This document shows, piece after piece, positions 28,071 to 35,495 of a stretch of DNA of 64,000 nt; the stretch's first letter is position 1; the number at the start of each line of letters is the position of its first letter. Below the pieces are notes generated by a model. That model was not told the origin of the DNA and ran no database searches. It saw nothing but the letters and a program-made list of their open reading frames with translations. The DNA is from Rhizobiales bacterium 65-79. GTDB taxonomy: Bacteria > Pseudomonadota > Alphaproteobacteria > Rhizobiales > Rhizobiaceae. Both the position numbers and the translations under genes were made by a program. The DNA lies in the NCBI GenBank assembly GCA_001896885.1, contig MKRJ01000014.1, positions 124,001-188,000 on the forward strand, in the 5' to 3' direction.

Positions 28071-29467
28071 CAGGTCGCCAGCCCGAGAAAGGAGAAGAAG
28101 CCCGTCACGTCCGTCACGGTGGTGACGAAGATGCCCGACGAGATCGCCGGATCGGCGCCGATGCGGTCCAGGACCAGCGGGATCAGGATGCCGCCCAGCG
28201 CGGCGGCCAGCATGTTGATGATCATGGCGGCGGCGATCAGCCCGCCTATGTCGTAGGTGCCGAACCAGAGCCAGGCCGTGACGCCGATCAGGAGCGCGAA
28301 GACAAGCCCGTTGATCAGCCCGACCAGCATCTCGCGGCGGATGATGCGGCCGGCATTGTAGATGTCGAGATCCCTCGTCGCGAGCGCACGCACGGTGACG
28401 GTCATCGTCTGCGTCGCCGCGTTGCCGCCCATGCCGGCGACGATCGGCATCAGCACCGCCAGCGCCACCACCTTCTGGATCGTCTCGTCGAAGAGGCCGA
28501 TGACGGACGCAGCGAGATAGGCCGTGGCGAGATTGACGACCAGCCAGGGCACGCGCGAGCGCGACGTGCGCAGGATGGTGTCGGACAATTCCTCGTCACC
28601 GACGCCGCCCATGCGCATCAGATCTTCCTCGGCCTCCTCCTGGATCACGTCGACCACGTCGTCGATGGTAAGCACGCCGACCAGCCGTTCGTTCTCGTCG
28701 ACGACGGCCGCCGACAGAAGATCGTACTGTTCGAATTCGCGGGCCGCCTCCTCCTGGTCCATCGTCGCGGGAATGGCATGCCGCGTCTCGTGCATCACCT
28801 CCTCGACCCGGGTGGCGCGTTTCGAACGCAGCACGCGATCGAGGTCGACCGCGCCAAGAAGGCGGAAGGTCGGGTCGATGACGAAGATCTGGGAAAAACT
28901 ATCCGGCAGGTTCCGGTCTTCGCGCAGGTAGTCGATCGTCCGGCCGATCGTCCAGAAGGACGGCACCGCGACGAACTCGGTCTGCATGCGCCGTCCGGCC
29001 GTCTCCTCCGGATAATCCAGCGCCCGCCGCAGCCGGATGCGCTCGGTGAAGGGAAGCTGCGCCAGGATCTCGTCGCGATCCTGCTGGTCGAGATCCTCGA
29101 GGATATAGACCGCGTCGTCGGAGTCCATCTCCTGGACCGCCTGCGCTATCTGCGCATTCGGCAGGTTGTCGACGATGTCGAGGCGGATGGCCTCGTCGAC
29201 CTCGGTCAGCGCGGCGAAGTCGAAATCCCCGCCCATCAGCTCGACGAGTTGCCGGCGCTGCTCGGGCGGCAGCGCCTCGATCAGGTCGCCGACCTCCGAT
29301 TCATGGAGCGAGCCGACTTTCTCCCTCAGGGCCTCGCGGTCGCCGATGGAGATCGCGTCTTCCACCTCCGCGACGAAGCCGCCGCGGATGACGCCTTCCG
29401 CGTCGTAGATGTCGGCCAGCCGATCCTCTTCGGGCGCGGCGTGGGCGTGTTCGTCGACTTCGCTCAA
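28052..29467 (-). CDS. mgtE: Magnesium transporter MgtE
   Basis: 471 aa, full length for the family. It has an N-terminal MgtE_N superhelical domain rich in acidic residues (LIEALPPEQRRQLVELMGG), paired CBS domains (about 150-270, with FVIDPTFRLLGAVDLDRVL) and five transmembrane helices. The pore-helix signature is MPIVAGMGGNAATQTMTV. The cytoplasmic domains close the channel when Mg2+ is bound. I saw no M-box-like riboswitch in the 144 nt upstream. Confidence 0.96.
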   Translation of the reverse strand: MSEVDEHAHAAPEEDRLADIYDAEGVIRGGFVAEVEDAISIGDREALREKVGSLHESEVGDLIEALPPEQRRQLVELMGGDFDFAALTEVDEAIRLDIVDNLPNAQIAQAVQEMDSDDAVYILEDLDQQDRDEILAQLPFTERIRLRRALDYPEETAGRRMQTEFVAVPSFWTIGRTIDYLREDRNLPDSFSQIFVIDPTFRLLGAVDLDRVLRSKRATRVEEVMHETRHAIPATMDQEEAAREFEQYDLLSAAVVDENERLVGVLTIDDVVDVIQEEAEEDLMRMGGVGDEELSDTILRTSRSRVPWLVVNLATAYLAASVIGLFDETIQKVVALAVLMPIVAGMGGNAATQTMTVTVRALATRDLDIYNAGRIIRREMLVGLINGLVFALLIGVTAWLWFGTYDIGGLIAAAMIINMLAAALGGILIPLVLDRIGADPAISSGIFVTTVTDVTGFFSFLGLATWWYGAH

Positions 29468-29611
29468 CGGCGCCTCCGGCCCGAATTCGTCCGTTCTTCA
29501 GCGGTGTCTAGACCTTTCAGAGCTAGCTGGAAGGCTCTAACCCGACCGGGCGGCGCAGTACAACAGCAATTCAGCCACGGAAACATGCCCTCGCCCGGTT
29601 CCGGAAGGAGG

Positions 29612-29902
29612 CTAGTCGTCCTCGCGTCCGAAAGCCTTGCGCAATTCGTCCTTGGCATCCTCGAGAACCTTCCTGCGCTTGGCCGGAAGGTTCTTGCCGG
29701 CGCGATTTATGTAGAAGGTCAGCATCGACATCGCCGACTGGTAAGGGGTGCCCTTGCGGCGATGGCTCCGTTCGGCCGAATGCTTGAGCGAACGCGCGAT
29801 CTTCGCCGGATCGTCCGATTCGAAGACACCCTCATCGAGATCGAGCGCGTCGGAATGCTCCGTCACCTCCGCCGACCATTTTTCCTTGTGTGTCGTAGCC
29901 AT
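29612..29902 (-). CDS. DUF3175 family protein
   Basis: 96 aa, basic and soluble. The sequence fits DUF3175 as I remember it: KWSAEVTEHSDALDLDEGVF, KIARSLKHSAERSHRRK, then YQSAMSMLTFYINRAGKNLP. Function unknown. The ATG at 29902 is preferred over one 39 nt upstream because the family begins with the short Lys-rich lead before KWS. It lies between mgtE and the putative peptidase on the same strand. Confidence 0.85.
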   Translation of the reverse strand: MATTHKEKWSAEVTEHSDALDLDEGVFESDDPAKIARSLKHSAERSHRRKGTPYQSAMSMLTFYINRAGKNLPAKRRKVLEDAKDELRKAFGREDD

Positions 29903-30101
29903 GGCGATCTCCTCTGTCTCATCGCTTAAGACGCTGGGCACGAGAGTGGTTCCATGGCGGGGGACGCAGCCAGAAGGGCGCGGCGCGGTGAGGGAGATCG
30001 ATAAACCGTCCCTGCCCGCACGACGCGGACAGTGTCGCCGTCAGCGGTCCGGCGCAAAAAAGCGATGCGAGCGGAATGGATTCCGGTGCGCGGGCGTGGA
30101 T

Positions 30102-30752
30102 CTACTGGAGCTGAACCACCGCAGGAATGTAGGTGTACTTCTTGTCGATGACAGCTTGGGGCAGCGGCGAGGACTTGAGATCGGTCTTGACGCCCCAGTT
30201 CAGCAGGCATCCGTTCTTGTCGATATAGACCCAGTGACGCAGGCCATTTTCCGGATCGCTCCTCGGCTCGCGGCCGCAGCCGACGATGCAATCCCTGTGC
30301 TTGAGCAGTTCACCGCTGGTGAACGGCGGATTGTTCGCCGCCGGCAGTTTGGATTTCAGCCCGACGAAGTCGACGTAGTCCTGGACCGCCGCGGCCGGCA
30401 TCGCGACACCGATCCCGCCCTGGAAATTGGTCCAGTCGGCGGGATTATGGATCTTCCGAAGCTCCGCCGCGATGCGGTTGCAGATGTCGTTGATGCTCAT
30501 ATAGCCGCTGTAGGGATGGCCGAACGACTGCGTATAGGTGAGGATCGCGTTTGCGATCGCCGGGCGCTCGACCGCCGTCATCTTTAGATAGGTTATTATC
30601 TCCGCGCCGAGCCGCTGCTGTATCTCGTCCATGCTGAGGGTGTGTCCGAAGGATGTGAGCTTTCCCTCCTGATGCAGCGCATTGAGCACGCTGACGAAGC
30701 CGCATACGCCCCACTGGTTGTTTGCGTTGCCTTGCTTGATGATGCCGTTCAT
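30102..30752 (-). CDS. Putative papain-fold cysteine peptidase, otherwise unknown
   Basis: 216 aa, no signal peptide or membrane helix. I do not recognise the family. The layout resembles a papain-like (clan CA) enzyme: a Gln-Cys pair near the N-terminus in NNQWGVCGFVSVLNAL (Gln13, Cys17), a late His followed by Asn in LRHWVYIDKNGCLLNWG (His173, Asn185), and a helix after the Cys. The ATG at 30752 precedes the conserved-looking start (MNGIIKQGNANNQ). The neighbours are a DUF3175 gene and, divergently, a damaged tRNA gene. Activity is unproven; it could be a processing protease, an amidase or a toxin-type effector. Confidence 0.6.
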   Translation of the reverse strand: MNGIIKQGNANNQWGVCGFVSVLNALHQEGKLTSFGHTLSMDEIQQRLGAEIITYLKMTAVERPAIANAILTYTQSFGHPYSGYMSINDICNRIAAELRKIHNPADWTNFQGGIGVAMPAAAVQDYVDFVGLKSKLPAANNPPFTSGELLKHRDCIVGCGREPRSDPENGLRHWVYIDKNGCLLNWGVKTDLKSSPLPQAVIDKKYTYIPAVVQLQ

Positions 30753-30882
30753 GCGCCCCCCTTGAATGGGACGCGGCACGCTACACCCCGGTCATGTCTC
30801 CGGCAAGCATGGCTTCGCCCCGGGAGCCGGACCCGCGCCCTTTCCGCATGGCTTTACCGTGCAAATTAGCTGAAACGCGCCC

Positions 30883-30910
30883 TTGTACGCCGGTAGGTGA
30901 TTTGCTAAAT
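30883..30910 (+). promoter_or_regulatory. Promoter of the tRNA-Leu gene
   Basis: TTGTAC (30883-30888) and CTAAAT (30905-30910, preceded by TG) are spaced 16 nt and followed by a GC-rich discriminator (GCGCCGGGCC) typical of stable-RNA promoters. The tRNA 5' end is 35 nt downstream. Confidence 0.45.
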
Positions 30911-30945
30911 GCGCCGGGCCGGTTCGGCCGGCCTTACCATGGCGT

Positions 30946-31026
30946 GCGGTCGTGGCGGAATTGGTAGACGCGCAGCGTTGAGGTCGCTGTGGGGCAACCC
31001 GTGGAAGTTCGAGTCTTCCTTCTCAA
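30946..31026 (+). tRNA. tRNA-Leu(GAG), 3' acceptor strand mismatched (possible pseudogene)
   Basis: The cloverleaf is clear through the T arm: 5' acceptor GCGGTCG (30946-30952), D arm with AATTGGTAGA, anticodon stem CAGCG/CGCTG around TTGAGGT (anticodon GAG), a long class II variable arm, and T arm GGAAG-TTCGAGT-CTTCC (31003-31019). The next seven bases are TTCTCAA where CGACCGC would be needed, and no CCA follows. The gene therefore looks broken exactly at the end of the T arm. It lies between a possible promoter and cspA. A functional copy would be expected elsewhere in the genome. Confidence 0.65.
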
Positions 31027-31097
31027 TTTCGAAAAATGTGTCGTTTGGCATTCGGCCAGGCGATGAAACCATAGCTCCGATTTGAAAGGTAATCGTC

Positions 31098-31307
31098 ATG
31101 AGCAACGGAACCGTGAAGTTCTTCAACACCACCAAAGGCTTCGGCTTTATCGAGCAGGGCGGCGGCCAGCCGGACGTGTTCGTTCATATCTCGGCCGTCG
31201 AGCGCGCAGGAATGCGGTCTCTGGTCGAGGGGCAGAAGCTCAGCTTCGATATCGTGAAGGACAACCGGAACGGCAAGAGTTCGGCTGAGAATCTCCAGGC
31301 CGCGTGA
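31098..31307 (+). CDS. Cold shock protein, CspA family
   Basis: 69 aa single cold-shock domain that binds single-stranded RNA/DNA and melts mRNA structure. RNP1 is KGFGFIEQ and RNP2 is DVFVHIS; the start [16 protein letters not shown] is typical. The ATG at 31098 is preceded by GAAAGG. It is followed by a clear terminator at 31371-31395. Several paralogues are usual in rhizobia, so a letter suffix is not given. Confidence 0.95.
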   Translation: MSNGTVKFFNTTKGFGFIEQGGGQPDVFVHISAVERAGMRSLVEGQKLSFDIVKDNRNGKSSAENLQAA

Positions 31308-31370
31308 GAATTGGCGCTTCCGGTCATTGACCACGGATGTACTGGCACTGGCCGTTGAGGCGCTGAAGGA

Positions 31371-31395
31371 AGGTCGGGGTCACCCGACCTTTTTT
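31371..31395 (+). terminator. Rho-independent terminator after the cold shock gene
   Basis: AGGTCGGG (31371-31378) and CCCGACCT (31383-31390) form a perfect 8-bp stem with a GTCA loop, followed by a T-run to 31395. It is 63 nt after the cold-shock stop and 16 nt before the next small gene. Confidence 0.85.
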
Positions 31396-31411
31396 GTATC
31401 GGGAGAAGCGA

Positions 31412-31654
31412 ATGAAGCGCCCGTCCGAAACTGCTTTTTTTAAGCCGAAGCTGTCGCAGTCGGAGAAAAGGGTCGACGCCACGACGCTCGCGGCTCGCGC
31501 CATCGTCGAGGAAGAAGCCTCGAGCCGCGACGCCAAGACGGCCCGCCTACGCGCCGCGCGACTGGCGCAGGCACCCGACGAACCGGCTCCCGAGAAAGCC
31601 GCCGCCGGGAAAAAGAAGAAGACGCCCCGCAAGAGCCGGGCGACTGGGGGCTGA
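31412..31654 (+). CDS. Small basic hypothetical protein, 80 aa
   Basis: 80 aa from the ATG at 31412 (MKRPSETAFFKPKLSQSE), with GGGAGAAG as ribosome binding site. It is predicted soluble, helical and very basic, with a Lys/Arg/Ala-rich tail (GKKKKTPRKSRATGG), suggesting nucleic acid contact. No domain recognised. It begins right after the cold-shock terminator, so it is expressed from read-through or from its own promoter. Confidence 0.6.
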   Translation: MKRPSETAFFKPKLSQSEKRVDATTLAARAIVEEEASSRDAKTARLRAARLAQAPDEPAPEKAAAGKKKKTPRKSRATGG

Positions 31655-31780
31655 CCGTTTCCGTTCGACACCTACGCCATCTGGTGACACAATAACTAAT
31701 CGTCGGCCGGTAAAAACGGGCGCCGACGGCTGTCAGCGAACATCGCGCTAACGCCCCACCCTCCTTGAAAGGAGGCGATC

Positions 31781-32044
31781 ATGCGCGTTCCCAGAAACAG
31801 GAAGACGCGCGGCGTGTTCGAGCCCTCGCAGGTGGAAGACATGCGCAGGGAGTTGAAGCGCGGCGAAACTCCGAATGAGACCCCGTTCGAACGGGAGGAA
31901 AGAGCGGCGGAGATCATCCGGCGCGAGTTGAGCCGATCGGATGACGACCGCCGGGACCCGCCGACACCCGGCCGCCGAGAAAGAGCCCGCCGGGCTCCGC
32001 CGGCGGGCTCTTTGGTCAACGATAGGCTGCATGGTGGACGATAG
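31781..32044 (+). CDS. Small charged hypothetical protein, up to 87 aa
   Basis: The ATG at 31781 has a near-perfect AAAGGAGG Shine-Dalgarno 6 nt upstream. The first 60 or so residues (MRVPRNRKTRGVFEPSQVED, then ETPFEREERAAEIIRREL) are helical and highly charged. The last 25 codons run through a 14-bp terminator hairpin and have no protein-like character, so the 3' part may result from a lost stop codon or a frameshift. No known family recognised. Confidence 0.5.
   Translation: MRVPRNRKTRGVFEPSQVEDMRRELKRGETPNETPFEREERAAEIIRRELSRSDDDRRDPPTPGRRERARRAPPAGSLVNDRLHGGR
31980..32013. terminator. Bidirectional terminator overlapping the end of the 31781 gene
   Basis: A perfect 14-bp stem (31980-31993 with 32000-32013), GC-rich core flanked by AAAGAG/CTCTTT, with a 6-nt loop. 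It can act in both directions between the convergent small gene and the YciF-like gene. It lies inside the annotated reading frame of the former. Confidence 0.75.
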
Positions 32045-32081
32045 ACGGAGGCCAGGCAGGTCCCAACCCAGGTGAATCCGG

Positions 32082-32576
32082 TCAGGCGGCCGCCTTCTGG
32101 TTGGCCGAATTCTCGGCGAGTTTGGAAAGATCCGCGTCGGTCTGCGCTTCTTCCTTGAGGGTAGCGTCGAGCAGCTTGACGGCGTCCTTCATCCCCAGCG
32201 TTTCCGCCCAGCGTTTGAGCGTGCCGTAACGGGTGATTTCATAGTGTTCGACTGCTTGGGCGGAAGAGATCAGGCCGGCGTCGAGAGCCGGCATTTCCTT
32301 GAACTCCTCCATGATCTCCTCGCCTTCGGATATGATGCCCTCGATCGCCTCGCAGGTCTTGCCCTGGGCGCGCTTTCCCATGGTCTCGAACACCTGCTGC
32401 AGCCGATCGACATGGCCCTCGGTCTGCTCCTGGTGCTTCTCGAACGCCGCCTTCAATTCTTTGGAATTCGCGGCTCTCGCCATCTTCGGCAGCGCCTTCA
32501 GTATCTTCCGTTCCGCGTAATAGATGTCCTTCAGCGTATCGTAGAACAGGTCTTCCAGTTTCTTTTCTTTCGCCAT
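32082..32576 (-). CDS. YciF-like ferritin-fold stress protein (DUF892)
   Basis: 164 aa, DUF892/YciE-YciF family: a four-helix ferritin-like bundle, often induced by stress. Landmarks are LEDLFYDTLKDIYYAERKIL, EKHQEQTEGHVDRL and SAQAVEHYEITRYGTL, in which Glu and His residues line the presumed di-metal site. The ATG at 32576 (MAKEKKLEDLF) is the family start. The tail is NQKAAA. It is convergent to the small gene at 31781. Confidence 0.93.
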   Translation of the reverse strand: MAKEKKLEDLFYDTLKDIYYAERKILKALPKMARAANSKELKAAFEKHQEQTEGHVDRLQQVFETMGKRAQGKTCEAIEGIISEGEEIMEEFKEMPALDAGLISSAQAVEHYEITRYGTLKRWAETLGMKDAVKLLDATLKEEAQTDADLSKLAENSANQKAAA

Positions 32577-32764
32577 CTGCCGTTTCCTCTCGATTGTCCC
32601 GATTGTCCCGGGCCTAATCCAATCGTCCTCGCGAGCTTTTGTTCCCGCGGCACCCGCCGCGCGGCGTCGCATTCGGCAATCGGAGCGGCACCCAGCGCCG
32701 GCCCACGCGCTTTCTGGACCTTCGGCGCCCGGCATCCTATCTTGGCGAAACCGACAGGGTTCCC

Positions 32765-33508
32765 ATGACCAAACGCAGCCAGCTTTCCGCCTCGCTACGC
32801 CCTTCCGTTCCCTCTCCGCCGGTCGAATGGCGGATCGAGCCCGGCCTGACGCCATACGAGGGCGCGCTGGCCTTCATGGAAGAACGCGCCGCAGCGATCC
32901 GCGACGGTGTGGCCGGCGAACTCATATGGCTGGTCGAGCATCCGCCGCTCTATACCGCCGGCACCAGCGCCAGGGCCGAGGACCTGATCGAGCCGGACCG
33001 CTTTCCGGTCTTCGATGCAGGGCGAGGCGGCGAATATACCTATCATGGGCCCGGCCAGCGCGTGGCCTATGCCATGCTCGACCTCAAGCGACGCAAGGAG
33101 GACGTGCGCGCCTTCGTCGCCGCGCTGGAGGACTGGATCATCGCCGCACTCGCCCGCTTCAACGTCAGGGGCGAGCGGCGCGATGACCGCATCGGCGTCT
33201 GGGTGGTGCGGCCGGATCGCCCGCCCCTGCCGGACGGCCGCCCGGCCGAGGACAAGATCGCGGCGATCGGCATCCGCCTGCGCCGCTGGGTCAGTTTCCA
33301 CGGCATCGCCGTCAACGTCGAACCGGACCTGTCGCATTTCGGCGGCATCGTGCCGTGCGGCATTTCCGGCTATGGCGTCACCAGCCTGGTCGATCTCGGC
33401 CTGCCGGTGACGATGGCCGATTTTGACATCGCGCTGAAAGCCGCTTTCGAGGATGTCTTCGGCCCGGCCAAAACTTTCGGGTCTGAAAAGCAACGCAGGA
33501 GCGCCTGA
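32765..33508 (+). CDS. lipB: Octanoyl-ACP:protein octanoyltransferase LipB
   Basis: 247 aa. It transfers octanoate from ACP to lipoyl domains of 2-oxoacid dehydrogenases and GcvH, for later sulfur insertion by LipA. Motifs are [13 protein letters not shown], the [16 protein letters not shown] substrate loop, the catalytic Lys in [10 protein letters not shown] and the catalytic Cys in [10 protein letters not shown]. The ATG at 32765 is supported by the start of the family alignment (around [16 protein letters not shown]). No lipA is adjacent. Confidence 0.95.
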   Translation: MTKRSQLSASLRPSVPSPPVEWRIEPGLTPYEGALAFMEERAAAIRDGVAGELIWLVEHPPLYTAGTSARAEDLIEPDRFPVFDAGRGGEYTYHGPGQRVAYAMLDLKRRKEDVRAFVAALEDWIIAALARFNVRGERRDDRIGVWVVRPDRPPLPDGRPAEDKIAAIGIRLRRWVSFHGIAVNVEPDLSHFGGIVPCGISGYGVTSLVDLGLPVTMADFDIALKAAFEDVFGPAKTFGSEKQRRSA

Positions 33509-33527
33509 TGCCGGATTGGTGTTCAAG

Positions 33528-33693
33528 TGCGTCCTTCGAGGCTCGCCCTACGGGCTCGCACCTCAGGATGAGGGAGGTATGTGCCATGGGCGCCGAGTAC
33601 CAGTATCATGCCGGCTTCCATCTCAAGGTGGGGGAAGTTTGCGCTGACCTCCCTCATCCTGAGGTGCGAGCGAAGCGAGCCTCGAAGGACGCA
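33528..33693. repeat. Nested intergenic palindromic repeat (rhizobial type)
   Basis: The left arm (33528-33578, 51 bp) and right arm (33647-33693, 47 bp) are inverted copies. They are identical except for the small internal loop, CCTACGG in the left arm against GAA (rc TTC) in the right. Each arm is itself a hairpin around GCTCGC/GCGAGC. The unit, with its CCTCAGGATGAGGGAGGT edge, resembles the intergenic palindromes found in many copies in Mesorhizobium-type genomes. It fills the lipB-ggt gap. Confidence 0.8.
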
Positions 33694-33713
33694 TCCTGAC
33701 AGTGGCCCGGCAA

Positions 33714-35489
33714 ATGTTGAAGCCTCGCGGATCAACCTTCCCGATACGTCTTGTCGCTTTCGCCGCGACTCTTTTCCTTTTCACCATACCTTCCTTCGCC
33801 CAGCAGGCATCCGACAGCGTCGCTCCGGAGACGGCGAGCGGGACGGCGACAAAGCAACTCGTCCTCGCCCATCGCCATATGGTGGTGGCGGCGAACCCGC
33901 TCGCAGCCGAAGCCGGGTTGGAGGTGCTGCGCGACGGCGGGAACGCGGCGGATGCGCTGGTGGCGGTGCAGGCGATGCTCGGGCTGGTCGAGCCGCAATC
34001 CTCCGGCCTCGGCGGCGGCGCCTTCCTCGTCTGGTACGACGCGAAGGAAAAAAGGCTGACGACCTTCGACGGCCGCGAGACGGCGCCGGCGGAAGCGACG
34101 CCTTCGCTTTTTCTTGACGCGAATGGAAAGCCCCTGCCCTTCTACGACGCCGTCGTCGGCGGCCGTTCAGTGGGCACGCCAGGAACGGTAAGGCTGCTCG
34201 AGGCGGTGCATGGGAAATACGGCTCGAAGGATTGGAAGGGCCTGTTCGGCCAGGCCATCGATCTCGCCGAGAAAGGATTTGCGGTCTCGCCGCGCCTTCA
34301 CGGCGAGATCGCCGAGGACATGGGCCGCCTCGATCACCAGCCCGCCGCCCGCGCCTATTTCTACGACCAGGATGGAAAACCCCTCGCCGTCGGCGCGACG
34401 CTGAAGAACCCCGCCTATGCCGAGACGCTGCGCGCCATCGCGTCAGGCGGCGCGGACGCCTTCTATACCGGCCGGATCGCCTCGGACATCGTCGCCGCCG
34501 TCCGCGCGCATCCGACCAATCCGGGTCATCTGAGCCTGCAGGACCTCGCCACCTACAAGGCGAAGGAGCGGCCCGCCGTCTGCGCGCCCTATCGCGGCTA
34601 TGAGGTCTGCGGCATGGGCCCGCCCTCGTCCGGCGCGCTCACCATCGGCCAGATCCTCGGCATGATCTCCGGCTTCGAAATAGGAACGCTCGGCCCCGAC
34701 GATCCGGAGAGCTGGCGCATCATCGGCGACGCCACGCGGCTCGCCTTCGCCGACCGCGACCGCTACATGGCCGACAGCGACTTCGTGCCGATGCCGAAAG
34801 GTTTGCTCGACCAAAACTATCTGAAAAGCCGCGCCACGCTCCTGCGGCGCCCGACGGCGCTCGGCAGGGACGACGTCAGGCCCGGCGACCCGCCCTGGGA
34901 AAAGGCCGAATTGCGCATCGACGGCTTCTCCTACCCCGAACACGGCACCTCGCATTTCGTCATCGTCGACGATGCCGGCAACATCGCTTCCATGACGACG
35001 ACCATCGAGAGCGCCTTCGGATCGCGGCAGATGGTCGACGGCTTCCTGCTCAACAACGAGCTGACCGACTTCACCTTCGCCCCGGTGAAGGACGGGCATG
35101 CCGTCGCCAACCGCGTCGAGCCAGGCAAGCGCCCGCGTTCTTCCATGGCTCCGACCATCGTCCTGAAGGACGGCAAGCCGGTCATCGCCATCGGGTCGCC
35201 CGGCGGGTCCAACATCATCTCCTATGTCGCCGAGGCGCTGATCGCCATGATCGACTGGAAGATGGACGTGCAGCAGGCGGTGTCGCTGCCGCATTTCGTC
35301 AACCGGTTCGGCACCTACGACCTCGAAGCGGAGACAAAGGCCGCCGACATGGCCAGGGACCTCCAGGCGCTCGGTTACCAGACGAAGGTCGACGACCAGA
35401 ATTCCGGCCTGCACGGCATCGAGATCACGCCGGCCGGCATAGAGGGCGGCGCCGATCCGCGCCGCGAAGGCGTGGCGCTCGGCGACTGA
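33714..35489 (+). CDS. ggt: Gamma-glutamyltransferase (Ntn-hydrolase)
   Basis: 591 aa precursor with a signal peptide (about residues 1-29, ending PSFAQ), so periplasmic. It self-cleaves into two subunits and hydrolyses or transfers the gamma-glutamyl group of glutathione. The large-subunit segments AANPLAAEAGLEVLRDGGNA and GRETAPAEATP are conserved. The nucleophile Thr is in EHGTSHFVIVDDAGNI and is followed by SMTTTIESAFGS. The glycine-rich GSPGGSNIISYV helps bind the glutamate. The ATG at 33714 is preferred; a GTG at 33702 is possible. It ends 6 nt from the convergent M50 gene. Confidence 0.95.
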   Translation: MLKPRGSTFPIRLVAFAATLFLFTIPSFAQQASDSVAPETASGTATKQLVLAHRHMVVAANPLAAEAGLEVLRDGGNAADALVAVQAMLGLVEPQSSGLGGGAFLVWYDAKEKRLTTFDGRETAPAEATPSLFLDANGKPLPFYDAVVGGRSVGTPGTVRLLEAVHGKYGSKDWKGLFGQAIDLAEKGFAVSPRLHGEIAEDMGRLDHQPAARAYFYDQDGKPLAVGATLKNPAYAETLRAIASGGADAFYTGRIASDIVAAVRAHPTNPGHLSLQDLATYKAKERPAVCAPYRGYEVCGMGPPSSGALTIGQILGMISGFEIGTLGPDDPESWRIIGDATRLAFADRDRYMADSDFVPMPKGLLDQNYLKSRATLLRRPTALGRDDVRPGDPPWEKAELRIDGFSYPEHGTSHFVIVDDAGNIASMTTTIESAFGSRQMVDGFLLNNELTDFTFAPVKDGHAVANRVEPGKRPRSSMAPTIVLKDGKPVIAIGSPGGSNIISYVAEALIAMIDWKMDVQQAVSLPHFVNRFGTYDLEAETKAADMARDLQALGYQTKVDDQNSGLHGIEITPAGIEGGADPRREGVALGD

Positions 35490-35495
35490 GGGACG

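Noticed and set aside
29468-29611. Mg2+ riboswitch upstream of mgtE
   Set aside because: The 144 nt upstream are too short and show none of the multi-stem layout of an M-box; also rare in this group.
31023-31334. 103-codon minus-strand frame opposite the cold shock gene
   Set aside because: Covers the cold-shock gene and the tRNA 3' region; no domain or ribosome binding site.
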